Source: Nitrosospira briensis
Lineage (GTDB): Bacteria; Pseudomonadota; Gammaproteobacteria; Burkholderiales; Nitrosomonadaceae
Direction: 5' to 3'
DNA: 64,000 bases
Assembly (NCBI RefSeq): GCF_900115125.1
Contig: NZ_FOVJ01000001.1
Coordinates: 653,852-717,851, forward strand
Notes under the pieces: generated by a model
Seen by the model: only the letters and a program-made list of their open reading frames with translations
Told to the model about the DNA's origin: nothing
Database searches by the model: none
In this document: one piece after another, positions 48,112 through 57,168 of the stretch
Numbering within the stretch: the first letter of the stretch is position 1
Layout: each line of letters begins with the position of its first letter
Translations under genes and position numbers: made by a program

Positions 48112-48927
48112 ATGAGAAAAAAAGACCATAAGAAAGAGATACGGGAAACCGGCAGGCGGGTGCCTCAACTGTCAAAAGAAGTCTATGAGGGAACGCTTTA
48201 TAAACTGCAGATCGAACTTGTCAAACTGCAGCGGCACCTCATCAAATTCGATGACAGGATTCTGATAATCTTCGAGGGTCGGGATGCGGCGGGAAAGGAT
48301 GGAACGATCAAACGCATCACCCAGCACCTGAGTCCGCGGGAAACGCGTGTAATAGCGCTGGGCAAGCCATCGGACCGGGACCGCAGCTCCTGGTATTTCC
48401 AGCGTTACGTTCAATATCTACCCGCCGCACAGGAACTTGTGCTGTTCAACCGCAGTTGGTACAACCGTGCGGGAGTGGAGCATGTCATGCGCTTCTGCAC
48501 TGCTGACGAGTATGATGAGTTCATGAGCTCGGTGGTGGAATTCGAGCATATGCTGATACGTTCCGGCATCAAACTCCTGAAGTATTACCTCGACATCAGT
48601 AAACCGGAACAGGAAAAACGCCTGAATGAGCGCAAGAAAGACCCGCTTGCGCAATGGAAAGTCAGCGCGCTTGATGAGCATGCGTTGAAGAAATGGGATG
48701 AATATACTTTGGCGCGAGACAAGATGCTGGTTCACACCCACAACCTCATTACACCTTGGATAATTGTGCATGCCGATGACAAACAGCTGGCGCGGATCAA
48801 TCTCATCAAGAACATGCTCAGCCGCCTGGAATATGACGACAGGGACGAGCGGCTGATTCTGCCCGACCCGCGAATAGCCACGACGTTCGAAGCCTCCTTC
48901 ATAGAGGAAGGTCTGCTGGCTTCATAA
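48112..48927 (+). CDS. ppk2: Polyphosphate kinase 2 family protein
   Basis: 271 residues. PPK2 enzymes transfer phosphate from polyphosphate to nucleotides. Visible: YKLQIELVKLQRHLIKFDDR, the Walker A FEGRDAAGKDGTIKR (about 53-67), the lid RETRVIALGKPSDRDRSSWY, the Walker B FNRSWYNRAGVEHVM (about 112-126), and the C-terminal LPDPRIATTFEASF. The single domain of about 270 residues agrees with class I enzymes, which usually phosphorylate nucleoside diphosphates. It diverges from the small secreted protein gene upstream of cusC. The pstS gene with Pho-box-like repeats is 7 kb away, so a phosphate-economy role is plausible but not linked by operon. Confidence 0.93.
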   Translation: MRKKDHKKEIRETGRRVPQLSKEVYEGTLYKLQIELVKLQRHLIKFDDRILIIFEGRDAAGKDGTIKRITQHLSPRETRVIALGKPSDRDRSSWYFQRYVQYLPAAQELVLFNRSWYNRAGVEHVMRFCTADEYDEFMSSVVEFEHMLIRSGIKLLKYYLDISKPEQEKRLNERKKDPLAQWKVSALDEHALKKWDEYTLARDKMLVHTHNLITPWIIVHADDKQLARINLIKNMLSRLEYDDRDERLILPDPRIATTFEASFIEEGLLAS

Positions 48928-49527
48928 CGGGGCGTCGGTTTCACCCCGCCTCAACCCATGGGCACGCAGTTCCTACCCTGCGGGCGACGCATGCATCCCC
49001 GAATGTGGAGCGGCAACATCTTTCAGCCGGGAGGCCAGCGATACAGTAAAGGGACGCGTCCACCTCCCCGAGGATGCGTTGCCTCCGCCATAACACTTTG
49101 CCTTCCCGTACGTCAAGATGCCGCCGCATTCGTTCGCGCGATTTCCGTGATCGTCCTTCTTCGCTGTCGACCTCGTATAATCCACGCACATTAAACCGGA
49201 ACCAGCTACGGAAACGTTAACCCTGCGATTTGCTGCCCGGCTGCAGCATTCGCCTTCCTGGCGGTTCAGCCTCGGGCAGGTATTCTTTCCTGTCGCATAC
49301 CATATGCGCCATAAGCCGGATGAACTGTGAATGCAATAAAAAGCTGCCGCTTGTCTACCGCCGGCTTACCTCCTGCTCTTTCGCTCTTATTCATTGAGAC
49401 ACTTTACACATAAGAAAGTTGACAAAGTTGAGTTAAAATTGGTAATCTACACCTGATGGGCGATAATCCAGCGGTGTATTTGGCCAATGAATTAGCCCAT
49501 GTGAGCCGCAGTTACAGCAGGTGTCGC
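48928..49527. other. 600 bp without a supported gene
   Basis: Short frames on both strands (for example 48941-49189 minus and 48958-49194 plus) have no recognisable family, no good ribosome-binding site and atypical composition, so I do not call them. An isolated TATAAT at 49176-49181 lacks a matching -35. A TTGACA at 49419-49424 may belong to the promoter of the next lipoprotein, but its -10 is poor. Confidence 0.4.
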
Positions 49528-49971
49528 ATGAAAACACAGAGGCTTCTGGCAATCGCATCGATGGGGTCAATGCTGGGTTTGATGACTTCATGCGCACCAA
49601 TGAGCCCGTATCAAACAATCGATAGTCCCGCACTGCGTAAAACGGTTCAGAATGCCAGAACACGTAGTGATCACGACGTCTTGGCCAGCTATTTTGAAAA
49701 CCTGGCTAAAGAGATGGGAGAAAGGGCAGAGGAGCAGAAAAAACTGCTTCAGCATTATCAGGAAAAAAGCTATCTGTATGGCCGCCGAGCACAGGATCAG
49801 CAATCCCATACATGGGCTTTGATGGTCAGGTACGAGCAGGCCGCAAAGACAAGCCTGAGCAAGGCGGCTTTACATCGTGAGATTGCGGCCAAACTTGAAC
49901 AGGAAGGTAATACCGATTCCGGCCATAAGACAGCTGAAGCCCATGCCGGCGCGCGTTCCAAAAATAACTGA
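49528..49971 (+). CDS. Lipoprotein with helical repeat, paralogue of the gene at 37317
   Basis: 147 residues from the ATG at 49528. Signal KTQRLLAIASMGSMLGLMTS followed by CAP, lipobox MTSC. The mature protein repeats the pattern of the 37317 gene: SDHDVLASYFENLA, AEEQKKLLQHY, YLYGRRAQDQQSHTWAL, YEQAAKTSLSKAALHREIA. The tail after about residue 125 is hydrophilic and probably disordered. Predicted periplasmic, membrane-tethered helical protein; function unknown. It stands alone on the plus strand, 600 bp after ppk2. Confidence 0.75.
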   Translation: MKTQRLLAIASMGSMLGLMTSCAPMSPYQTIDSPALRKTVQNARTRSDHDVLASYFENLAKEMGERAEEQKKLLQHYQEKSYLYGRRAQDQQSHTWALMVRYEQAAKTSLSKAALHREIAAKLEQEGNTDSGHKTAEAHAGARSKNN

Positions 49972-50112
49972 AAAACCGGAATAACAACCGGAATGCCGAG
50001 GTAACTATAGCGAAGTAACTTATTTTTATTATATTCCTAGACCCGCGACAAGCGAGGGCCCGGTGGCAGAGATCGAGTGACAGCCCACCGGCGGATGCCC
50101 TTCATTGATGAT

Positions 50113-50364
50113 ATGAAATCCGTTCGATTAATATTCAGGAAGGTATCGCTGCTGTTCGTGTCGAAAAAGCGGCTTCCGCTGACCGTTCTTGTTATCTGTA
50201 CGATAATCAGCATCGCTGCGTTGAACGGACTGGCACGAAACATCATTCAAAAAAGGGATGTTTTCAGCGATCCGCTGTGTAATCGTGTTTGGCAAAAAAC
50301 GCATCAGATCGGGCATCATGCGCCCCCTCGCAAGGCCGGTAACAAGAAAATCCAGAACGGTTAG
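50113..50364 (+). CDS. Possible small single-helix membrane protein
   Basis: 83 residues if started at the ATG at 50113. A basic start (MKSVRLIFRKVSLLF, then SKKR) is followed by one hydrophobic helix (LPLTVLVICTIISIAALNGL) and a basic, His-rich tail. No family is recognised and no good Shine-Dalgarno is seen. The frame could be chance. It fills most of the gap before the dinG-like gene. Confidence 0.3.
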   Translation: MKSVRLIFRKVSLLFVSKKRLPLTVLVICTIISIAALNGLARNIIQKRDVFSDPLCNRVWQKTHQIGHHAPPRKAGNKKIQNG

Positions 50365-50574
50365 AGGTAGCGCGTGCCGCCCCCCTCCTTTCAGCGAGAA
50401 TTTCAGGAATCGGCTATTCGTTTCGGCGAGACGCTGTGCCCCGAGCCCGGCTATTCCCTAAGGAACGGGGATATTGTCTTGCCTCCCGGCAGCATGAGCA
50501 GCCAGGTAGAGTCCACGAATCAACGTCACAGTTTGAGCTTTTTACCGGTGCCTTATTCGAGGCACTGCGTTATC

Positions 50575-52560
50575 ATGGAGGAAGTCATCCCGGCTTCCTC
50601 CATGCCTGATATCGATTTCTTTTTTTCCGCTGCCGGTCCTCTTGCCGGCGCCGTGCCCGGTTACAGTGTTCGCTCGCAGCAGTTGGAAATGGCGCAGGCC
50701 ATCGCGGAAACCATTATTGCGAACTCCGTTCTTGTTGCGGAAGCGGGCACCGGTACAGGCAAGACCTTTGCCTATCTCGTTCCCGCGTTGCTGGCTGGCG
50801 GAAAGGTGATCATTTCCACGGGCACCAAAACCCTGCAGGATCAGCTTTTCAACCGCGACATTCCTACGGTGCGAACAGCACTGAAGGCGCCAGCCACTGT
50901 GGCGTTATTAAAGGGAAGAGCCAATTACGTCTGCCACTATCATCTCGAGCGAACGGTGCAGGATGGTCGCCCCAACCTTGCCAGCCGTGAAGAGGTGAAG
51001 TATCTGAAGCTGATCGAGCGCTATGCGAATGTCAGCAAAAGCGGCGATAAAAGCGGCTTGAGCGAAGTCCCGGAAAATGCCGGGGTCTGGCAGCACGTGA
51101 CTTCCACTCGCGACAACTGTCTTGGCTCCGAGTGTCCCCATTACAAGAATTGTTTTGTGATGGAGGCCCGTAAACAGGCGCTTTCAGCGGATGTGGTGGT
51201 GGTCAATCATCATTTATTCTTTGCGGACGTCATGCTGCGGGATGAAGGACTGGCCGAACTGCTCCCCGCCTGCAACACGGTTGTATTCGACGAGGCTCAC
51301 CAATTGCCTGAAACCGCCAGCCTGTTTTTTGGGGAGTCCGTCAGCACCAGCCAGTTGCTGGAGCTTGCGCGGGATGCCGAAGTCGAAGCGCTGCGGGGAG
51401 CGAAGGATTTTACCCCCCTGCCCCAGGCTATTATGGAGATGGAAAAGGCGGCGCGCGATTTCCGTCTTACCGTCGAAGGCGAGAATAGCCGCATGCCGCT
51501 GGCTGCGATAATGAAAAACGCGAAATTCGGCGTTGGACTGGATGAATTGCTAAAAAAGCTGGGCGCTCTGGTTGAGTTGCTGGAGAGCCAGGCGGAACGT
51601 TCGGAGGGATTGGAAAACTGCTGGCAACGAGCGCGTGAAATCGCCGCCAGCATGAAACGCTGGCGTGACCAGGCGGAAACCGAAGGATTCGTGCGATGGG
51701 TAGAAGTGTTCAGCCAGGCGTTGCAACTTAATGCTACTCCGCTTTCCATTGCGGAAATATTCAACAAGCAGTTGAGCGCCTCTCCACGCGCATGGATATT
51801 CACCTCCGCAACCCTGTCGGTAAAAGGCGATTTTTCCCATTACAACAGTGAAATGGGCTTGAGCATCGATCCGAATGCAGCCCGATCGGCCTGCTGGGAC
51901 AGTCCTTTTGACTTCCCCAACCAGGCACTGCTGTACGTCCCGGCATGCTTGCCGGAACCCAACAATCTCAAATATACGGAAGAAGTGGTAAAAGCAGCGC
52001 TGCCGGTACTGAAGGCTAGCGGCGGACGGGCTTTTTTCCTGTGCACCAGCCTTCGGGCCATGCAGCGGGTGCATGAATTGCTGCTGGAGGCATTCAAACG
52101 GGAACAACTCGACTATCCTGTTTTGCTGCAAGGCCAGGGCTCGCGCTCCCACATGCTGGAGCGTTTTCGAAAAATGGGCAACGCCGTGCTCATCGGCAGC
52201 CAGTCCTTCTGGGAGGGGGTGGACGTGCGCGGTGCAGCGCTGTCGGTAGTTATCATTGACAAGCTGCCCTTTGCTCCGCCCGACGACCCGGTACTTGCGG
52301 CGCGGATCGACAAAATCAACAAGGAAGGACGCAATGCTTTCATGGAGTACCAACTGCCGCGCGCGGTGATCAACCTGAAACAGGGAGCCGGGAGACTGAT
52401 CCGGGACGAGACGGATCGCGGCGTGTTGATGATCTGCGACTCGCGCCTTGTCACCAAACCATACGGGAGAAAGATCTGGCAAAGCCTGCCGCCCATGAAA
52501 CGCACACGTGAGCTAGTGGAAGTGGAGGAATTTTTTGCCAGGATCGACGAATTCGTCTGA
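50575..52560 (+). CDS. DinG/YoaA-family Fe-S ATP-dependent DNA helicase
   Basis: 661 residues from the ATG at 50575 (MEEVIPASS); ATG 50602 (MPDIDFFF) is also possible, and the open frame begins 67 codons earlier with unrelated sequence. Superfamily 2, XPD-like: Q-motif-like PGYSVRSQQLEMAQAI, Walker A EAGTGTGKTFAYL, four Cys of the 4Fe-4S domain (NYVCHYHLE and DNCLGSECPHYKNCF), FDEAHQLPETA, TSATLS, IGSQSFWEGVDVRG and the motif VI-like LKQGAGRLIRDETDRG. These enzymes unwind 5'-tailed DNA and act in repair and replication restart. YoaA-type architecture and length. A terminator-like hairpin follows at 52573. Confidence 0.9.
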   Translation: MEEVIPASSMPDIDFFFSAAGPLAGAVPGYSVRSQQLEMAQAIAETIIANSVLVAEAGTGTGKTFAYLVPALLAGGKVIISTGTKTLQDQLFNRDIPTVRTALKAPATVALLKGRANYVCHYHLERTVQDGRPNLASREEVKYLKLIERYANVSKSGDKSGLSEVPENAGVWQHVTSTRDNCLGSECPHYKNCFVMEARKQALSADVVVVNHHLFFADVMLRDEGLAELLPACNTVVFDEAHQLPETASLFFGESVSTSQLLELARDAEVEALRGAKDFTPLPQAIMEMEKAARDFRLTVEGENSRMPLAAIMKNAKFGVGLDELLKKLGALVELLESQAERSEGLENCWQRAREIAASMKRWRDQAETEGFVRWVEVFSQALQLNATPLSIAEIFNKQLSASPRAWIFTSATLSVKGDFSHYNSEMGLSIDPNAARSACWDSPFDFPNQALLYVPACLPEPNNLKYTEEVVKAALPVLKASGGRAFFLCTSLRAMQRVHELLLEAFKREQLDYPVLLQGQGSRSHMLERFRKMGNAVLIGSQSFWEGVDVRGAALSVVIIDKLPFAPPDDPVLAARIDKINKEGRNAFMEYQLPRAVINLKQGAGRLIRDETDRGVLMICDSRLVTKPYGRKIWQSLPPMKRTRELVEVEEFFARIDEFV

Positions 52561-52572
52561 CGGACAAAGACG

Positions 52573-52597
52573 GGCTGGATTCTCAGCCTTTTGATTT
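52573..52597 (+). terminator. Weak rho-independent terminator-like hairpin
   Basis: GGCTG (52573-52577) pairs with CAGCC (52584-52588) around GATTCT, then TTTTGATTT. It lies 13 bp after the helicase stop. The stem is short, so efficiency is uncertain. Confidence 0.45.
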
Positions 52598-52977
52598 GTA
52601 GTAACCGGTATTTGATCCGTAGCAGTGTCAAGCGCCAGTAGCCGGATGCATTAGAAGGCCGCGATCGCAACAGCAAGAGCGCGTCCGTAGTCGGCCCCTT
52701 GTTTTTGTCCCCCGTTTATTCCGTTTTCTTTTTATTGCAGGTATTTTTTTAATCCGCCTATTTTGATAATCTTTTTAACCATTGGAGCCCGACAAGAAAG
52801 GACATTCATATTTTCCGCATTTATACAGTCAAATAAATTCGCCGGCGGTAACTATAATTGTATCTATCCAGCGTTCCGCTGGAATAAAGCCGGGGCTGAG
52901 CAAGTGACAAGCTTTTGCATGAATTCGATTCTCAAGGTGAAATTAAACGTTGAGGTGGAAACCAAAGGAGGCATCCA
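52598..52977. other. Intergenic, only a strong Shine-Dalgarno
   Basis: 380 bp. The one clear element is AAAGGAGG at 52964-52971, 6 bases before the ATG of the cupin-like gene. No further gene is recognised. A run of T and A around 52740-52780 could carry the promoter. Confidence 0.4.
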
Positions 52978-54177
52978 ATGGAAAATGCAGGCGAGACACA
53001 AAAAAGAACGGCGCTCGCGTCGGTACGAAACCTGGTGGCTACACCGATGGCTGGCGCGGTCACGATTCTATACGTCATTTGGCAATTGGTAGTGGAGCAG
53101 CAACTTTTCCTGCGCACATTTCTTGTAGAGCGAATGGGCAAACGCGGTGTGCCGGTACTGCCCTTGGGCTATTGGAATGTGTTGGCACTGAAGACCATCA
53201 TGTTGTGTCAACACCTGTCGAATAACCCTGACCTTTTGCGGGATGTCCGCCGCCGGACTGAGCAACGGGTACTACGGCGATTGCAAAGCCGAGGCGTATC
53301 GCGCCGCCAGGTTCTGGCAATTTCAGAGTATAAGAGCGGCGAGATCGAGCCGCACCGGTTTTATCATGAGCATGTCAAGCGGTCCGTTCCATGCGTGCTG
53401 CGCGGATTTGTAGAAAATGCACCTGCGGACTGGACACTCGCAAGACTCGCGGGAAGATTTCCAGAGACAGTGGTTCAGGCTCTGGACAAGGGCACCAAGA
53501 AAATGGTCAATACGACTTTGCGCCAGATCGCGGAAGATCGCCGAAGCAATTTAATCCCGCAACAATTGCTGCTCGACCAAAACCCGGGTTTTTACGAGTA
53601 TTTTAATATCCCACGGTCGCATCAATATTTTCCAGTCATGGGCCGGCCGTCGAAACCTGTTCTGAGTTTTTTGATTCTCGGCTTGGGAGCGGGATTGAAC
53701 GCCAACTACCACTGTGAGGAAGGACCAAACTGGTATCTGGCCGTGTCAGGATCCAAACGCTGGACATTGATTGAATCGGAATATTCATGGTTGTTGTACC
53801 CGGCAGCACGGGGGAATGGGATGCGACGATTTGCCGAATTCAGCGCCGATGAGCATGGCGAACCGAGTGACCGTGATGCTTATGCACTTATGGAATATGC
53901 GCCACGCTATGAGTTCGACCTGCACCCGGGAGACGTTTTATTTTTCCCGGCTTGGATGTGGCACAAGACAATCAACCTCCACGAGGAAGGTCTGGGAATC
54001 ACCTGCCGTTATACCGCGCCGACGCAGATCTCGAACAGGTATTTCCGCGGCCTGCAACTACTCTCGGCTGGCTTCTGGAAAAGCTGCGTTGAAGTCATCG
54101 GCTGCAGCATACGCGGCAATATTAGCGATCTGGCGGCGGACACCGAGCACAACGAGCAGGAAACCGCGCTTTATTGA
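52978..54177 (+). CDS. Cupin-like (JmjC-related) domain protein with N-terminal membrane segment
   Basis: 399 residues with a near-perfect Shine-Dalgarno. An N-terminal hydrophobic helix (about 22-42, MAGAVTILYVIWQLVV) suggests a membrane tether, followed by a basic helical region. From about residue 135 comes a cupin_8-type fold: RSVPCVLRGFVENAPADW (the opening of the family), then LGLGAGLNANYHCEEGPNWY (about 232-251), YLAVSGSKRWTLIE, and PGDVLFFPAWMWHKTINL (about 320). The iron site of related hydroxylases is HxD/E plus a distal His; here His243 lies in YHCEEG and the distal His in MWHKT, so Fe(II)/2-oxoglutarate oxygenase activity is possible but the first half of the motif is atypical. 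The substrate is unknown. It converges with the Agd3-like gene. Confidence 0.75.
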   Translation: MENAGETQKRTALASVRNLVATPMAGAVTILYVIWQLVVEQQLFLRTFLVERMGKRGVPVLPLGYWNVLALKTIMLCQHLSNNPDLLRDVRRRTEQRVLRRLQSRGVSRRQVLAISEYKSGEIEPHRFYHEHVKRSVPCVLRGFVENAPADWTLARLAGRFPETVVQALDKGTKKMVNTTLRQIAEDRRSNLIPQQLLLDQNPGFYEYFNIPRSHQYFPVMGRPSKPVLSFLILGLGAGLNANYHCEEGPNWYLAVSGSKRWTLIESEYSWLLYPAARGNGMRRFAEFSADEHGEPSDRDAYALMEYAPRYEFDLHPGDVLFFPAWMWHKTINLHEEGLGITCRYTAPTQISNRYFRGLQLLSAGFWKSCVEVIGCSIRGNISDLAADTEHNEQETALY

Positions 54178-54225
54178 AAGAACCGCCTAATGGAAGGGCG
54201 CCAGATGTTCAGTTCGAATCCATCG

Positions 54226-56646
54226 TCACTGTGCATCCCTGCGCCTGTTATTCGGGCCAAGTCTTGCACTGGGTTCAGACTCGCTCTCGAAATAAGCCGC
54301 GGCATCAAGAATGGGCCGGGGCCCGGCACCTTGCCGGGCCGCTATTTGCGCGGTCTCTTTATAGCCCTTTGCCAGCCATTTTGCCTGGGCGGGGAACAAT
54401 GGTTCCTGCGCCTTTAGCTTCAGGTCATTCGCCTTTCGTATCTTTTTTCTGTACTCATCATTGGGCGGTTGGCCGGCCTCGGCAGCCTTTCCCCGTGCTT
54501 CGTGTACCGGTTGCGTCAAACCCCGGTCGACTGTGTATCCGGTGGAATTCGTATCCACGGTAATTTCACGGATAAGCTGCCCGCCGTACAGCTCTCCTCC
54601 AGAGAGACCCGTGGCACGAAGATAAGGGATGGCTTTGCTTGCGGACAGGGTGACCTCGTTAGTCGTGCGATTCCATGTCGCCTGAATGGCGGCGGATCTG
54701 GCCTTAAGGCTTTCTGCGGTGAGGTCGCCGATCAGATAATAGGGAAAATTCTTGACTGGTAGCGTGGACAGCCGCTCGTATTCTGTGAAGACTGCATTGA
54801 GCCAGTCGAATTCGAGTGTATTACCGCTCTCATTGTATCTGGCCAGGTTCGCCTGATGGAAAAAATGAGGCCACTTATTAAAGGTGAGCATATGCCGCAA
54901 TGCGATATCGGCTTCAACCATGAGAATTTCGGCATAGCTCCGGGGAGAGCAGGTGGCGCCGGGTATTTCACATGGATTTTGCCCGGCATTAACGAATCTG
55001 TCATGGTAAATATAGTTGTACTCGTCTTCCAACTGGGGCGGATTCGTCACGTTATAGAAGATATTCGTTGGCCAGCGTGGCAGTATAAGTCGATCCGTTC
55101 GGCTGCCATCCTCATACTGAGCAATATACTGCTCGGCGTTCTCTGCACGCTGCGATGAGTCGGCGGCAAGATAGTCCACGTTGACGCTGGCGGCGGCTTT
55201 CAGGAATAGCGGATTGGCGCCACCTTTATCGAGTGCTATGTCGTCAGCCTGAACATCGAACATATGCGCGTGCAAGGCAGGGTCATTCGTGCATTTGCGA
55301 TCTCTCAGGCCAGAGTGGCCTCCGCTTATGAGCACCCGGTCATTTTGATTTCTTTCAGGAAGATCCAGAAGCTCCCAGACCGTCCGGTTCTTGATAATTT
55401 CCGCACGGATTGCCTGAATGTTGGTAAAAGTCGCGTAATCGCAAGGGGCACCAGCGGGGACCGGTGCCTTGTCCAGATCCGCGTGAGCGAAGGTGTGGTT
55501 GATAAAGCGGAAATGGGTTTTGTTGGCCACGACTGCCGCCACCAGGTCCTCAGTCAAATTTGCGGTCAGCGGCTCCGCTTCGGGATCGACAACCGCCCCG
55601 GAACCATTGAATGCAAAATCCAGCTTGAAATTATCGGCTGCGGGGTGCGCGGCACGAAGGGCGATCTGTTTGCTCACTGCATTGTTGATATCAAGGCTGT
55701 TCAAGCGATAGGTGCGGGTCGGGCTATCCTTCTTGAGAACGGGATCCCACAGAGTGTTACGCCGAAACAAGTCGTCCACATGGGCGGCCATATGAATAAA
55801 GCGCGAACCAACGAATAGCCCCTGCGTGGCCCAGTTGACGAATTCGTAGGCCAGGACCTCTGAATGGACCAGGAATCGCGCATTTGTGATCGTGGAGATC
55901 AAGACCTCGCGCACCGGCGTGATTCGCCCAGGCATCATGTATCGCACGATGGATACCAGTGCTTCCCCGTTCCCGGTTTCGAGAACCGGTTCAGCATACG
56001 GTACAGAACCGTCCCGCAAGCCATTACCGTCATTTCGGGGATTGGACGCAAAGGCAAAATAGGTAATTGGAAATGGGTTATCCTTATTCACATACTCGAA
56101 GATTTCCTTGCTGTACGCGGCAGGTACAGTCCACCTCGCATCATAGTCGCTTCCGCTCGTCGAATAGACGAGGCCATAATCCAGGTAAACCCCATGAGGC
56201 GGCTTCGGATCCGAATATGTGGCTGGCCACCCTGACAGTACGGCTTCGCGGACCCCGAAGTTTTTCTCGTAGTCGTGCAGCAGGTCCCATTCCGACGGCG
56301 TGAAGTTGGGGACCAGGTCGGCATCGGTGAGGATGATGCCGTTGTAGTTGCCCACACAACCTGGATCTTCGGCTTTGCAGATGGCTCCGGCCGGAGAAGA
56401 GGCGAGTGTTGCCAGCGTCAAATCCTGTTTCTGGGCATTCAACACATCATATGGCACGCCCATTTCGTCAAGGACGGGCTTGATATAAGCGAATCCCAAA
56501 TCTTCCGCTATCTCGCCTGTCGTGATGAGCAATATTCTCAGTTTGACGGCATTATCAGCTGACGCGGTCGGCGCCACGGCAACTAAAGCGACGAACAGTG
56601 CAGCCGAAGCCAGCAGTACGCGTTTTATGCCCAGTTTCCGCTTCAT
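54226..56646 (-). CDS. Secreted Agd3-like polysaccharide deacetylase (CE18 type)
   Basis: 806 residues from the ATG at 56646 (AAGGAG 9 bases upstream). Signal peptide with VLLASAALFVALVAVAP, cleaved near ASADNA. The N-terminal module (LRILLITTGEIAEDLGFAYI through LLHDYEKNFGVREAVLSGWP) resembles the CBM87 part of Aspergillus Agd3. The catalytic part has FIHMAAHVDDLFRRN (candidate metal Asp) and RFINHTFAHADLDKA with the HTFxH pair, i.e. an Asp-His-His arrangement like CE18. A beta-rich C-terminal region follows, with an Arg/Lys-rich end. Agd3 removes acetyl groups from galactosaminogalactan and makes fungal biofilms adhesive. Here the substrate would be an exopolysaccharide of self or of neighbours. 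Single gene, convergent with the cupin-like gene. Confidence 0.75.
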   Translation of the reverse strand: MKRKLGIKRVLLASAALFVALVAVAPTASADNAVKLRILLITTGEIAEDLGFAYIKPVLDEMGVPYDVLNAQKQDLTLATLASSPAGAICKAEDPGCVGNYNGIILTDADLVPNFTPSEWDLLHDYEKNFGVREAVLSGWPATYSDPKPPHGVYLDYGLVYSTSGSDYDARWTVPAAYSKEIFEYVNKDNPFPITYFAFASNPRNDGNGLRDGSVPYAEPVLETGNGEALVSIVRYMMPGRITPVREVLISTITNARFLVHSEVLAYEFVNWATQGLFVGSRFIHMAAHVDDLFRRNTLWDPVLKKDSPTRTYRLNSLDINNAVSKQIALRAAHPAADNFKLDFAFNGSGAVVDPEAEPLTANLTEDLVAAVVANKTHFRFINHTFAHADLDKAPVPAGAPCDYATFTNIQAIRAEIIKNRTVWELLDLPERNQNDRVLISGGHSGLRDRKCTNDPALHAHMFDVQADDIALDKGGANPLFLKAAASVNVDYLAADSSQRAENAEQYIAQYEDGSRTDRLILPRWPTNIFYNVTNPPQLEDEYNYIYHDRFVNAGQNPCEIPGATCSPRSYAEILMVEADIALRHMLTFNKWPHFFHQANLARYNESGNTLEFDWLNAVFTEYERLSTLPVKNFPYYLIGDLTAESLKARSAAIQATWNRTTNEVTLSASKAIPYLRATGLSGGELYGGQLIREITVDTNSTGYTVDRGLTQPVHEARGKAAEAGQPPNDEYRKKIRKANDLKLKAQEPLFPAQAKWLAKGYKETAQIAARQGAGPRPILDAAAYFESESEPSARLGPNNRRRDAQ

Positions 56647-57168
56647 TAATAAACTCCTTACCGCAAACAAAACAAAAAGGATTATCAAATCCCTGGTTTT
56701 TGCCTACCCCACCAGCCCGAAGAAAAGTCAATATTGACGCGATGATCAGAAAAGATTAGACCGGACGTGCCACATTTAAAGTTCCATATATAGCTCTCGC
56801 GGCCAGCGTTGCAGGTGATTTTCGGGCTATCTTCCTTCCACTGCGCCTCCAGAGTCAAATTCTTGCGAGCGGCAGACGAGTCCTTCACTGATCTCGAAAT
56901 TCATACACGGGGCAGTGAAGGACCATTTCCGTTCCGCACGTGCCAGGCAATTCCCGGAGAATTTGGTCAGCTTTCCAATGTAACCCATCGTACAGATTCA
57001 GCTAAGGAAAAATTAGAAACTCGGAGGCGACCGTTATCTCCATTAGCTCATTCAGTTTTTTACTCTTGCGCTTTCTGTTGTCGAACCGCTGTTGTCCGTT
57101 CGGGCTCAAACAGAAATGACGCGCAGGAGCCGCCCTTTTCTGAACGGAACCGATCACCTGGCATACCT
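56647..57168. other. Intergenic between divergent genes, nothing convincing
   Basis: 522 bp. The frame of the next gene is open from 56809, but the translation up to 57168 is low in hydrophobic order and unlike the DUF2238 family, so I treat it as untranslated. A GC-poor stretch near 56690-56760 may hold the promoter of the deacetylase. No repeat, RNA or terminator identified. Confidence 0.4.

Noticed and set aside
48928..49200. Overlapping short ORFs and an isolated TATAAT after ppk2
   Set aside because: No family, no Shine-Dalgarno, no matching -35 and conflicting frames on both strands; insufficient for a gene or promoter.
56809..57168. 120-residue N-terminal extension of the first DUF2238 gene
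   Set aside because: The extension lacks family sequence and membrane order, while an ATG at 57169 starts where the family normally begins.
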